A stretch of 64,000 nt of DNA from Tabrizicola soli (GTDB lineage Bacteria > Pseudomonadota > Alphaproteobacteria > Rhodobacterales > Rhodobacteraceae), in NCBI RefSeq assembly GCF_015999335.1, contig NZ_JAEACP010000006.1, positions 1 through 64,000 of the forward strand. The letters run 5' to 3'. Positions 1 to 8,200 of this stretch are shown piece by piece. Made by a program: the position numbers and the translations under genes. The notes beneath the pieces were generated by a model. It saw only the letters and a list, made by a program, of their open reading frames with translations. It was not told the origin of the DNA and did not search any database. How positions within the stretch are numbered: position 1 is the first letter of the stretch; every line of letters starts with the position of its first letter.

Positions 1-105
1 GGCCGGCTGAAGGACTGGAGACGCGTTGCCACCCGATACGACAGATGCCCGGAAACCTTCTTCTCCGCTATCGCCCTCGCAGCAACCGTCATGTTCTGGC
101 TCTGA
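1..105 (+). CDS. IS5-family transposase, C-terminal end (cut by window edge)
   Basis: This is an open frame from base 1 to the TGA at 103-105, encoding the last 34 residues of a protein. It reads GRLKDWRRVATRYDRC and ends FFSAIALAATVMFWL. That is the hallmark C-terminus of IS5-family (IS427-like) DDE transposases: the R-x-Y-D-[RK]-x segment near the last catalytic glutamate, followed by a hydrophobic tail. Only this end lies inside the window, so it cannot be judged whether the element is intact. It sits just outside an integrase gene, as expected for an IS that landed in a mobile island. Confidence 0.8.
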   Translation, partial: GRLKDWRRVATRYDRCPETFFSAIALAATVMFWL

Positions 106-127
106 AACTCAATGAGTCTGGAGCCTA
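106..127 (+). repeat. Putative right terminal end of the IS5-type element
   Basis: The bases immediately after the transposase stop contain AATGAGTCTGGAGCC followed by TAA. IS427-type elements commonly carry a terminal repeat of this flavour right after the transposase and duplicate a short T-A target. The opposite end is outside the window, so the inverted-repeat pairing cannot be checked. From here to 232 no gene is visible. Confidence 0.4.
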
Positions 128-232
128 ACAAAGTTACGCAGGTTACAGGATTTTCAGATATAGACAGAAAGAGGGAGGCAGAATTTAGGGTGTGGGCGGC
201 TACATATCTTGATGCCGCCCAGCGCTGGCAGG

Positions 233-1504
233 TCACCGTTTCCGATGCAGCGGCACTACTTCCGCACCGCCCTCCGGGCCTTTCAGGTGCGAGGCCAGGA
301 CACCCCCGACCTGATCCGCGGCCACCCGCAAGGGGTCTGTCGCGAGATGGGCATAGCGGGCGGTTGTCTTGACGTCCCGATGCCCCAGAAGCGCCCCGAT
401 CACCGGCAGGGACGCACCGCCCGCCACCATCACAGACGCGAAGGAATGGCGAAGGTCATGCGGGCGCACATCGGCCAACCCTGCCGCTTTGCGGATGATC
501 CCCCAGGGGTCTTTCAAGTTCACCAGCGGGACTTCGGGGTCGCTGTAGTCCCCGCCTCGGATCACAAAGCCCTTGCCCGAGTCCGGACGCTCTAGCCCTT
601 CCAGGACTTCCAGCGCGGCCGGGGGCAGCATAAGCGGCTTCCGGCCCGTCTTGCTGTCTGGCAGGTTGGCCCGTCCGGCCTGCCAGTCGATCCACTCCCA
701 CCGCAACCCGAGGATTTCACCGCGGCGGGCACCCGTGAAGATCAGAAGGCGGATAGCCGCCACGGCCCATTTGCTTACGCGTACGGGCTTCACCTTCCCG
801 TCCTCGATCAGCACCAGCTCAGCCCGGTCAGCCGCGCCCAGCGCCTCGCCCAGCGCTGCAAACTCGGCCGGGGAAAGAAAGCGCTCACGTGGGGTTTCCC
901 GGTACTTCTCGACTTCCCCGCACGGATTGGAATGCTTTTCCCGGTAGCCCCAGGTTTCGGCCAGGGTAAAGGCCTTGGACAGGGCGGCGCGGGCGCGGTT
1001 CGCCGTGGTCGGCTTGCTGGCCAAGCGCGCATGAAAGCGGGCAATGTCCGCCTCGGCCACGTCAGACACTTTCAGCTTGGCCAGAGGGTCCTTGCAGATG
1101 ATCCGCTGCACCAGGTCAGACACATAGGCAACCGTGCTGGGCTTGTTCCGCACCTTCACATGGCTTTTCAGGTACTCGCCCATCAACTCAGCCACGGTCA
1201 GGGACTTGCGCTTGACGATCTTCTCCCCCGCAGGATCGCCACCGGCTGCCACCTCGGCCGCCCAGCGCTGGGCAACCTCGCGAGCCTGATCTGGGGTAAG
1301 CGCTCCGTGCTGCCCGATCACGCCCCAGCGGACCCGTCCAGCTCGGCCACCGCCAACCCGATACTTCAAGACATAGGTCTTTCCGCCTGTCGTTCCGACC
1401 CGAATCCCGAAGCCGGGCAGGTCTGTATCCCAGGCCACATAGCGGATGCCCGAGGGTTTCAGGGCGTCAACCGTCCGTTTCCCGATCTTGATGCTCTCGG
1501 CCAT
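233..1504 (-). CDS. Phage/island-type tyrosine integrase
   Basis: A site-specific recombinase of 423 residues, the usual length for island integrases with an N-terminal arm-type DNA-binding domain. That domain (about residues 1-95) has the typical DTDLPGFGIRV start, and a core-binding domain follows (about 105-200). The catalytic domain shows TGARRGEIL near residue 257 (first catalytic Arg), HDLRHSFAS near 350 (His-x-x-Arg), LLGH near 375, and a Tyr in TARYAHL near 382. All catalytic positions look present. The ATG has a good AGAGGGA ribosome site. The 5' end faces the tRNA-His fragment at 1664-1711, which identifies the target. It probably drives integration and excision of an island lying to the left. 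Confidence 0.93.
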   Translation of the reverse strand: MAESIKIGKRTVDALKPSGIRYVAWDTDLPGFGIRVGTTGGKTYVLKYRVGGGRAGRVRWGVIGQHGALTPDQAREVAQRWAAEVAAGGDPAGEKIVKRKSLTVAELMGEYLKSHVKVRNKPSTVAYVSDLVQRIICKDPLAKLKVSDVAEADIARFHARLASKPTTANRARAALSKAFTLAETWGYREKHSNPCGEVEKYRETPRERFLSPAEFAALGEALGAADRAELVLIEDGKVKPVRVSKWAVAAIRLLIFTGARRGEILGLRWEWIDWQAGRANLPDSKTGRKPLMLPPAALEVLEGLERPDSGKGFVIRGGDYSDPEVPLVNLKDPWGIIRKAAGLADVRPHDLRHSFASVMVAGGASLPVIGALLGHRDVKTTARYAHLATDPLRVAADQVGGVLASHLKGPEGGAEVVPLHRKR

Positions 1505-1663
1505 TGCTTCCCTCTGGCTACCACCGGGCTACCACGGGGCTACCACCGAAGGTGAAATCTGATGCAACCCCATGCAAGATAGATGGGCTCTAATCGTAGG
1601 TTTTGCAAGGCAAAATGCAACTCGGTGCAGTATGCGGCAAGACGGCGAAAGACTGTAACCCTA

Positions 1664-1711
1664 AGATTGTGGATCTGGGGGTCCCCCGTTCGAGCCGGGG
1701 AGGCGGTACCA
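1664..1711 (+). other. tRNA-His 3'-end fragment; island attachment site (att)
   Basis: The 48 bases fold as the 3' part of a tRNA. They comprise an anticodon loop TTGTGGA (anticodon GTG, His), the 3' anticodon strand TCTGG, variable loop GGGTC, T-arm CCCCG/TTCGAGC/CGGGG, the 3' acceptor strand AGGCGGT, A73 and an encoded CCA. The 5' half is missing: no D-arm or acceptor strand lies upstream, and TAAGA upstream does not complete the anticodon stem. U72 and A73 match the unusual alphaproteobacterial tRNA-His, which lacks G-1. The fragment next to an integrase is the expected island-chromosome junction; the intact tRNA should lie left of the window. Confidence 0.8.
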
Positions 1712-1720
1712 TCCGAAACA

Positions 1721-1749
1721 GGGCCCGGGCAACTCGCCCGGGCCCTTTT
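1721..1749 (+). terminator. Rho-independent terminator of the original tRNA-His gene
   Basis: A perfect 10-bp GC stem (GGGCCCGGGC / GCCCGGGCCC) around the loop AACTC is followed by TTTT. It starts 10 bases after the tRNA CCA end, so before island insertion it would have terminated the tRNA-His transcript. It also insulates the downstream LysR gene. Confidence 0.85.
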
Positions 1750-1806
1750 CCTTTGTCGGTCCGCGGCGGATATGCTCATCTGGCCAAGGCAGAGCGGGGG
1801 CCTTGC

Positions 1807-2709
1807 ATGAATGCACAGGGGCAGGATTGGGACGACCTTCGGCTCTTCCTCGCCGTGGCGCGGGCCGGATCGCTTTCGGGCGCGGCGCGGGCCCTGGGGG
1901 TTACTCATTCCACCGTCTTCCGCCGCATCGGCGCCTTCGAGGAGCGGCTGGGCGTGCGGCTCTTCGACCGGCTGCAGGGCGGCTATGACCTGACCGCCGC
2001 TGGCGAGGAGATGCGCGAGTCGGTCCTGCGCATCGAGGAGGAGATCGCCGCGCTGGCGCTCAAGGTCACCGGGCAGGACCAGCGGCCGACGGGGACGATC
2101 CGCATCACCGCCACGGATTTCCTGGCCCAGGCGCTGCTGCCGGCGCATGTCGCGGCGTTCCGGGCCGAACGGCCGGGGATCGAGATCGAGGCCATCGTCT
2201 CGGACACGGTGCTGGACCTGACCCGGCGCGAGGCGGATATCGCGCTGCGGATCGGCAATCCGGGGCAGGAGGCGCTGGTCGGGCGGCGGATCGGGCAGCT
2301 GGCCTTTGCGGTCTATGCCGCAAGGGGCAGGGCGGGCGATCCCGGGACCGGGGACTGGGTGGGCTATGGCGCCTCGCACGGGCCGCTCAGCCGCGCGATG
2401 GCGCGGTGGTGGCCGGGAATGCGGCAGGTCTACCGGACCAATTCGATCACGGCGGCGCAGGCGGCGGCACGGGCGGGGATCGGCATGGCCGCCCTGCCTT
2501 GCGTGCTGGCCGACCGGGATCCGGGCCTTGTCCGCCTCTGTCCCTTGCCCGAGCCCTTTGCCCTGGACCTGTGGCTCCTGACGCATGAGGACCTGCGCCA
2601 TACCGCGCGGATCCGCATGTTCCTGGATTTCATGGGCACGGCGGTTCAGGCCGAGGCCGACCTCCTGGAGGGCCGCCGCCCCCTGGGGCAGGTGCCGGCC
2701 GTGGATTGA
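1807..2709 (+). CDS. LysR-family transcriptional regulator
   Basis: A 300-residue LysR-type regulator. The N-terminus (about 8-65) is the winged helix-turn-helix, DDLRLFLAVARAGSLSGAAR, then TVFRRIGAFEERLGVRLFDR. A substrate-binding-like effector domain of about 210 residues follows. The ATG at 1807 was chosen because the conserved helix starts 8 residues later and an AGCGGGGG ribosome site precedes it; longer in-frame starts would run through the tRNA terminator. The gene stands alone between the att site and a convergent sulfide operon, so its targets cannot be inferred. The T-H-S-T-V-F-R-R recognition helix places it with single-gene LysR regulators of unknown effector. Confidence 0.93.
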   Translation: MNAQGQDWDDLRLFLAVARAGSLSGAARALGVTHSTVFRRIGAFEERLGVRLFDRLQGGYDLTAAGEEMRESVLRIEEEIAALALKVTGQDQRPTGTIRITATDFLAQALLPAHVAAFRAERPGIEIEAIVSDTVLDLTRREADIALRIGNPGQEALVGRRIGQLAFAVYAARGRAGDPGTGDWVGYGASHGPLSRAMARWWPGMRQVYRTNSITAAQAAARAGIGMAALPCVLADRDPGLVRLCPLPEPFALDLWLLTHEDLRHTARIRMFLDFMGTAVQAEADLLEGRRPLGQVPAVD

Positions 2710-2725
2710 CGGCCGGCGCTTGCGA

Positions 2726-3199
2726 TCACTCCAGCGCCTGCCAGTCGGGGTGTTCGAAATGCTCGCCATAGGCGTTCAGCGCCTGGACGATCGTCACTGC
2801 GCCGGGCTCGATCTCGCCGGCTTCCAGCGCCGAGGTGCCGACGGCCATCTCGGCCAGCACGCCGTGGAACTGCTCGTCCACTGCCGGGTCCAGCTTGCAG
2901 TTCTCGATCATGAAATCGACCTGGGTCTGCACATCGGCGGCAAGGGTCCTGGCGGCCTCGGGCGTGAGCGAACCGCCATGGATCGCCTCGAGGTTCGCGG
3001 CCATCGCGCCGCGGATCGCGCTCATGCCCTTCACCATGTTCTCGTCGCCCTGCCATTTCGCGCCGTTGTTCAGCACGAGCTCAAGGGACGAGGCCGAATG
3101 GCCTTCGTGGCCGGCGGTCTGCGCCGTGGTGAGGCCGGGGGCGGCCAGCGACAGCGCAAGGGCGGTGGCCAGGGCGGCAAGGGATCTTCCGGGTTTCAT
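2726..3199 (-). CDS. Small periplasmic helical protein of unknown function
   Basis: A 157-residue protein with a clear Sec signal peptide (MKPGRSLAALATALALSLAA, cleavage near TTAQTA). The mature part starts HEGHSASSLELVL, continues with predicted helices, a single IENCKLD cysteine and a QFHGVLAEM histidine, and ends NAYGEHFEHPDW. The pattern of His and one Cys in a short helical bundle suggests metal or heme binding, but no family function is known to me. The start at 3199 has a GAGGAGAG ribosome site; longer starts upstream lack one and would bury the signal peptide. It lies 129 bases downstream of the sulfide operon and probably has its own promoter. Confidence 0.82.
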   Translation of the reverse strand: MKPGRSLAALATALALSLAAPGLTTAQTAGHEGHSASSLELVLNNGAKWQGDENMVKGMSAIRGAMAANLEAIHGGSLTPEAARTLAADVQTQVDFMIENCKLDPAVDEQFHGVLAEMAVGTSALEAGEIEPGAVTIVQALNAYGEHFEHPDWQALE

Positions 3200-3215
3200 G
3201 GGTCTCTCCTCAGGG

Positions 3216-3235
3216 ATGCAGCGGATTTGCTGCAT
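3216..3235 (-). promoter_or_regulatory. Inverted repeat upstream of periplasmic protein gene
   Basis: ATGCAGC and GCTGCAT form a perfect 7-bp inverted repeat with a 6-base spacer, ending 17 bases before the start codon at 3199. A second short perfect palindrome, ATTGGCCAAT, lies at 3270-3279 in the same gap. The position in the leader fits an operator or a leader hairpin. No binding protein can be assigned. Confidence 0.45.
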
Positions 3236-3328
3236 GAGAGGAAGATAACCTGTCCGTCCGCGCACAGGGATTGGCCAATGCCGCAAGTGGTCTTTGCAGG
3301 AATGTTCAGGAAACGGCGAGCCGCCCGG

Positions 3329-3670
3329 TCAATCCGGGCGGTCCTTTGCCGCGTCATGCGGCCTTTTGCAGAAGGCGTCGCGCAACACGGTGACGATCAG
3401 CGCCGCCTCCTCGCGCGCGAGGTGATAGATCACGCTTTTCCCCTCGCGGCGGGTGTTGACGATGCCTTCCGCGCGCAGCCGCATCAGCTGTTGCGAGACG
3501 CTGACCGGGCTGGCCCCCAGCGCCTCGGCCAGTTGGGTGACGTTGCGCTCGCCATCGACGAGCAGGCAGAGGATCTGCAGGCGCCCCTCGTGCGAAAGCG
3601 ACTTCAGAAGCGCCACTGCCCGCGACGCCTGTTCGGCCGTGCCGCCGAAGCCTTCCAGGATCTCTGCCAT
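3329..3670 (-). CDS. sqrR: SqrR/BigR-type ArsR-family persulfide-sensing repressor
   Basis: An ArsR-family winged-helix repressor (LLKSLSHEGRLQILCLL, then VSVSQQLMRLRAEGIV as recognition helix and the GKSVIYHL wing). Numbered from the longer start at 3676, it has exactly two cysteines, C37 and C103, 66 residues apart. That is the spacing of the C41/C107 dithiol pair with which Rhodobacter capsulatus SqrR senses persulfides, so sulfide sensing is likely. Two ATGs are available: 3676 is only 1 base from AGGTGG, while 3670 has 7 bases spacing and is preferred. It is the last gene of the sulfide operon, 12 bases after the DUF2892 gene, and probably represses it. Confidence 0.88.
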   Translation of the reverse strand: MAEILEGFGGTAEQASRAVALLKSLSHEGRLQILCLLVDGERNVTQLAEALGASPVSVSQQLMRLRAEGIVNTRREGKSVIYHLAREEAALIVTVLRDAFCKRPHDAAKDRPD

Positions 3671-3682
3671 GCTCATTCCACC

Positions 3683-3886
3683 TTATTCGAAAGCGCAGCC
3701 CTTCTTCAGCCCGAACGCCCGGAAGACCATCGCCGCGGGGCAGAAGCGGGTGAAGGAGGATTGCAGCAGGTTCAACCCGATGAAGACGGTGAACCAGACG
3801 AAGTAGGGCGAGACATAGGTCGTCAGCACGACGCTGAGAAGGACCATGACTCCGGCGAAACGCAGAACTGCAGCATCAAGCGACAT
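3683..3886 (-). CDS. DUF2892 (YgaP-like) small membrane protein
   Basis: A 67-residue protein with two hydrophobic segments (about 8-27 and 28-45) typical of DUF2892, the membrane part of the rhodanese YgaP. Cysteines lie after the second helix (FCPAAM) and at the C-terminus (KKGCAFE). DUF2892 proteins recur next to sulfur-transfer and sulfide-oxidation genes. Here it sits between the quinone oxidoreductase (9 bases upstream) and the repressor. It probably serves sulfur handling at the inner membrane; the exact role is unknown. Confidence 0.85.
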   Translation of the reverse strand: MSLDAAVLRFAGVMVLLSVVLTTYVSPYFVWFTVFIGLNLLQSSFTRFCPAAMVFRAFGLKKGCAFE

Positions 3887-3895
3887 TTTCGGACC

Positions 3896-5182
3896 TCATC
3901 CTTTGGTGGTTGCTTTCAGTTTGTCGATCCCCAGCGCCTTCAGCGCCAGGTGTTCGTAGAAGGGTTCCGACTGGCCCTTGCGGAGTTTGTGAATGAAGTA
4001 TTTCTCGAACCCCGCCTTGGCCAGGTGGACCCATTTGCCCGACGAGGACCAGTTGACGTTCCTCGGCGGAATCTGCGGCTGCGCGACGAAGGCGATGCCC
4101 CCGTCGCCGAAATCGGCCAGGCAGACGGCATTCCAGGTGCCGATGCTGTCGGGCTCCTTCCCACGCACCAGGTTGCCGATGTTGTGCGCGGTGGCGGTGA
4201 CCATGCTTTCGATCATGAAGCCGGTCTTCGGCACGCCGACCGGAACCGGAGTCGGACCCATGGGCGGGATCGCGACGCAGACGCCGACGGCGAAGATGTT
4301 CTTGAACTTCGGGTTCTGCTGGTGCTTGTCGACGATGGTGAAGCCGCGCGGGTTCGACAGTCCGTCGATCCCCGAGACCGCCTTGATGCCCCGGAAGGCC
4401 GGCAGCATCATCGAGAAGGCGAAGGGCAGGTCCTTCTCGGCCTTGACGGCGCCGTCCTCGCCCACTTCCTCGACGAACATGTGGCCGTCCTCGACCCGCT
4501 TGACGCGGGTGTTGGTCATCCACTTGACATGCTTCTCGCGCATCTCGGATTCCAGGAGGCCCTTGGTGTCGCCGACCCCGTCAAGGCCGAGGTGGCCGAT
4601 ATAGGGCTCGGGCGTGACATAGGTCATCTGCACCCGGTCGCGGACGCGGGCCTTGCGCAGCGCGGTTTCCAGGATGAACAGGAATTCGTAGGCCGGGCCA
4701 AAGCAGCTGGCGCCCTGGGCCGCGCCGATGATCACCGGGCCGGGGTTCTCGACCAGTTTCTCGAACACCGATTTCGCCGCCTCGGCATGGTCGATGTGGC
4801 AGACCGACTGGGTGAAGCCGCCATGCGGGCCGAAGCCGGGGATCTCGTCGAAGGCCAGTTCCGGCCCGGTGGCGATCACCAGGAAATCGTAGGAGACGGA
4901 TTTGCCGTCCACCAGTTCGATCCGGTTCTCCTCGGGGTGCAGGCGCTCGGCCGCGACGGGGATGAAGTCGATCCCGCGCTTCGACATCGCGGGGCCGAGG
5001 TCGACGGTGATGTCGGCCCGGTCGCGCCAGCCGACGGCGATCCAGGGGTTCGAGGGCACGAAGTGGTACTTCGGGTCCTTGGTGACGACCGTCACCTTGT
5101 CCTCGGGCCTGAGCTGGTCCTTCAGCTCGTAGGCCATGATGGCGCCGCCAAGTCCGGCCCCCAAAACAACGACATGTGCCAT
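3896..5182 (-). CDS. sqr: Sulfide:quinone oxidoreductase
   Basis: A flavoprotein of 428 residues that oxidises sulfide to polysulfide and passes electrons to the quinone pool at the inner-membrane face. The N-terminal Rossmann motif is GAGLGGAIMAYEL. Three cysteines fall at C128 (SVCHID), C160 (ASCFGP) and C354 (NAVCLAD), almost identical to the three redox cysteines (128, 160, 356) of the Acidithiobacillus ferrooxidans enzyme. An FAD-contact segment near 295-325 reads NIFAVGVCVAIPPMG. The start has a GAGGAG ribosome site. It follows the RND pump gene by 78 bases on the same strand and leads into DUF2892 and SqrR, so the set is a sulfide-response unit. Confidence 0.94.
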   Translation of the reverse strand: MAHVVVLGAGLGGAIMAYELKDQLRPEDKVTVVTKDPKYHFVPSNPWIAVGWRDRADITVDLGPAMSKRGIDFIPVAAERLHPEENRIELVDGKSVSYDFLVIATGPELAFDEIPGFGPHGGFTQSVCHIDHAEAAKSVFEKLVENPGPVIIGAAQGASCFGPAYEFLFILETALRKARVRDRVQMTYVTPEPYIGHLGLDGVGDTKGLLESEMREKHVKWMTNTRVKRVEDGHMFVEEVGEDGAVKAEKDLPFAFSMMLPAFRGIKAVSGIDGLSNPRGFTIVDKHQQNPKFKNIFAVGVCVAIPPMGPTPVPVGVPKTGFMIESMVTATAHNIGNLVRGKEPDSIGTWNAVCLADFGDGGIAFVAQPQIPPRNVNWSSSGKWVHLAKAGFEKYFIHKLRKGQSEPFYEHLALKALGIDKLKATTKG

Positions 5183-5260
5183 TTCAGTCTCCTCGCTGAT
5201 GGTTCATGAGCATAATCATCGGTCTGAATGGACTGGCCGTCCTTGATCCCGCGCATTTCC

Positions 5261-8200
5261 TCATGTCCGGAACACGCGATAGATGGCCGGGATGACCAGG
5301 ACGGTCAGCAGGGTCGAGGTGAGCAGCCCGAAGAACAGCGACAGCGCGAGCCCCTGGAAGATCGGGTCGGCCAGGATCACCACCGCGCCGATCATGGCGG
5401 CGATGGCGGTCAGGAGGATCGGCTTGAAGCGGATCGCCCCGGCCTCGATCAGGAGGTCTACGGTCACCGGCTCGCCACCGGGCTTGCCGTGGCGGATGAA
5501 GTCCACCAGCAGGATCGAGTTGCGCACGATGATCCCGGCCAGCGCGATGAAACCGATCATCGAGGGGGCCGAGAAGGGCGCGGCGAACAGCCAGTGCCCG
5601 GCCATGATCCCCAGGAAGGTCAGCGGGATCGGGGTCAGGATCACCAGGGGCAGCTTGAACGAGCCGAACTGCGCCACGACCAGGATGTAGATGCCCAGCA
5701 GCGCGATGGCAAAGGCAGCGCCCATGTCGCGGAAGGTGACGAAGGTCACTTCCCATTCGCCATCCCAGAGCAGGGTGACGACATCCTCGTTCTCGGGCTG
5801 GCCGTTCAGGGCGATCACCGGCTTCTGGCCTTCGGGCCAGTCCATCTTCTCGATCTCGTCCGCGACGGCCAGCATCCCGTAAAGCGGCGCCTCGAAATCC
5901 CCGGCCAGTTCGGCCGTGACCATCTCGGCGTTGCGGCCGTTGTGGCGGAAGACGGGGAAGCTGGCGGCTTCCTCCTCGATGCGGATCACGTCGCCCAGCT
6001 CCACCACCCCCCGTGCGCCGGGCAGGGCGTTGGCGGGAATGGGCGTGGTCAGGAAGCGTTCGTCCAGCACCCGGTCGGCGGCATCGCGCTGCACGACCAG
6101 CGGGATCGGCAGGCGGCCTTCGCCGCGGTGGGAATAGCCGACCGTCTGCCCGCCGTTCAGCAGCGCCAGCGTGTCGAACACGTCCTGCTCCTGCACGCCA
6201 TAGAAATCCAGGTTGTCGGTCGAGATCGTCGCCCGCAGCCGCCGGGCCTGGGTGCCGAAGCTGTCGTCCACGTCGACGACGAAGGGCACGGCCTGGAAGG
6301 CCTCGCGGATCTTCGCGGCGGCTGCGCGGCGGGTCTCGGCGTCGGGGCCATAGACCTCGGCCAGCAGGGTGGAGATCACCGGCGGGCCCGGCGGGGGCTC
6401 GACCACCTTCAGGCTGGTGCCTTCGGGCACGGAAAGCGCGGCCAGCCGCTGCCGCAGATCCAGCGCGATGTCGTGGCTTTCGCGGTCGCGGTCGCCCTTG
6501 GGGGTGAGGTTGATCGCGACCTCGCCCAGCTGCGGCTCGCTGCGGATGTAGTAGTGCCGCACGAGGCCGTTGAAGTTGAAGGGCGCGGGCGTGCCGGCAT
6601 AGGTCTGCACGCTGGTCACTTCCGGCAGGCCCAGCACCACATCCGCCACGTCGCGCGCCACGCGGTCGGTCGCCTCGACCGAGGCGCCCTCGGGCAGGTC
6701 GATCACGACGCTGAGCTCCGACTTGTTGTCGAAGGGGAGGAGCTTGACCGTCACGTCGCGGGTGTAAAGCGCCGCGAGCGAGCCGAAGGAGAGGGCGGCC
6801 GTGACCAGGAGGAAGGTCAGGCTGCGGGCCTTCGAGGCCAGGATCGGCCGGGCGACGCGGGTATAGCTGCGCGCCAGCCAGCCGCCGTGGTGGTGGCCCG
6901 CAGCCGCCGCCATCTCGCCATGGGCGGGGCCGTGGTCGACCCGGCCCGCGATCTTGACCATCAGCCAGGGGGTGATGATCACCGCCACGAAGAAGGAGAA
7001 GATCATCGCCGCCGAGGCATTGGCCGGGATCGGCGACATGTAGGGGCCCATCAGGCCGGAAACGAACAGCATCGGCAACAGCGCCGCGACCACGGTCAGG
7101 GTGGCGACGATGGTCGGGTTGCCGACCTCGGCCACCGCCTCGATGGCGGCCTGCAGGCGGGGCTTCCTGCGGTCGAGGCCCCAGTGGCGGTCGATGTTCT
7201 CGATCACCACGATGGCGTCGTCGACCAGGATGCCGATACTGAAGATCAGCGCGAAGAGCGACACCCGGTTCAGCGTGTAGCCCATGATCCAGGCGGCAAA
7301 CAGCGTCAGCAGGATCGTTACCGGGATCACGATGGCGACCACGACGGATTCACGCCAGCCGATCGCGAACAGGACCAGCGCGATGATCGAGACGGTGGCG
7401 AGGCCGAGGTGGAACAGAAGCTCGTTCGCCTTCTCGTTCGCGGTCTCGCCATAGTCGCGGGTGACGGTGACGGTCACGCCCTCGGGGATCAGCTTCGGTT
7501 CCAGCGCATGGACCCGGTGCAGCACCTCCTCGGCCACGACCACGGCGTTGGCTCCGGCGCGCTTGGCGATGGCCAGCGTCACGGCGGGGCCCCCCGTGGT
7601 GGCGCCGTCCACGGACGTCAGATGCGAGACGATGGTGTCCCTGGTGTTCTCCACATAGCGCACCGTCGCCACGTCCGAGACATAGACCGGCCGCCCGTCG
7701 CGGGTGGTCAGGAGGAGGTTCGCCACTTCCGCCGGCGCGGTCAGCGTCTCGCCGGCGACGAGGTCGATCATCTGGCCCTGGTCGCGCAGCTTGCCGGTGT
7801 TCAGCGTCCGGTTCGCCTGCGCCACCTTGCCCGCCAGCTGTTGCAGCGTCACGCCGTAAAGCGCCAGCCGGTCCGGGTCGGGTTCGATCCGGATCGCGTC
7901 CTGGGCGTCACCGACCAGGTAGGTCAGGCCGACATTCCCGGTCTTGGCGACCTCGGTCTGCAGGGTGCGGGCGATACGGGTCAGCTCGTTCGCGGTCAGA
8001 TCCTCGGCCGACAGCGTCAGCGTCAGGATCGCCACGTCGTCGATGCCGCGGCCGACGATCAGCGGTTCGGGGATGCCGACCGGAATCCGGTCGATGTTGG
8101 CGCGCACCTTGTCATGCACCCGCAGGATCGCGTCCTCGGACCGGGTGCCGACCTCGAAGCGGGCGGTCACCATCGCGGAATCGTCGCGGGTCGAGGAATA

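Noticed and set aside
1603-1806. Longer in-frame start for the LysR gene
   Set aside because: It would translate through the tRNA-His fragment and the terminator; the conserved LysR N-terminus and ribosome site support the start at 1807.
5183-5260. ATTC-N8-GATT upstream of sqr as a SqrR operator
   Set aside because: It resembles the ATTC-N8-GAAT motif I recall for SqrR but lacks the exact second half, and a single near-match in 78 bases is weak evidence.
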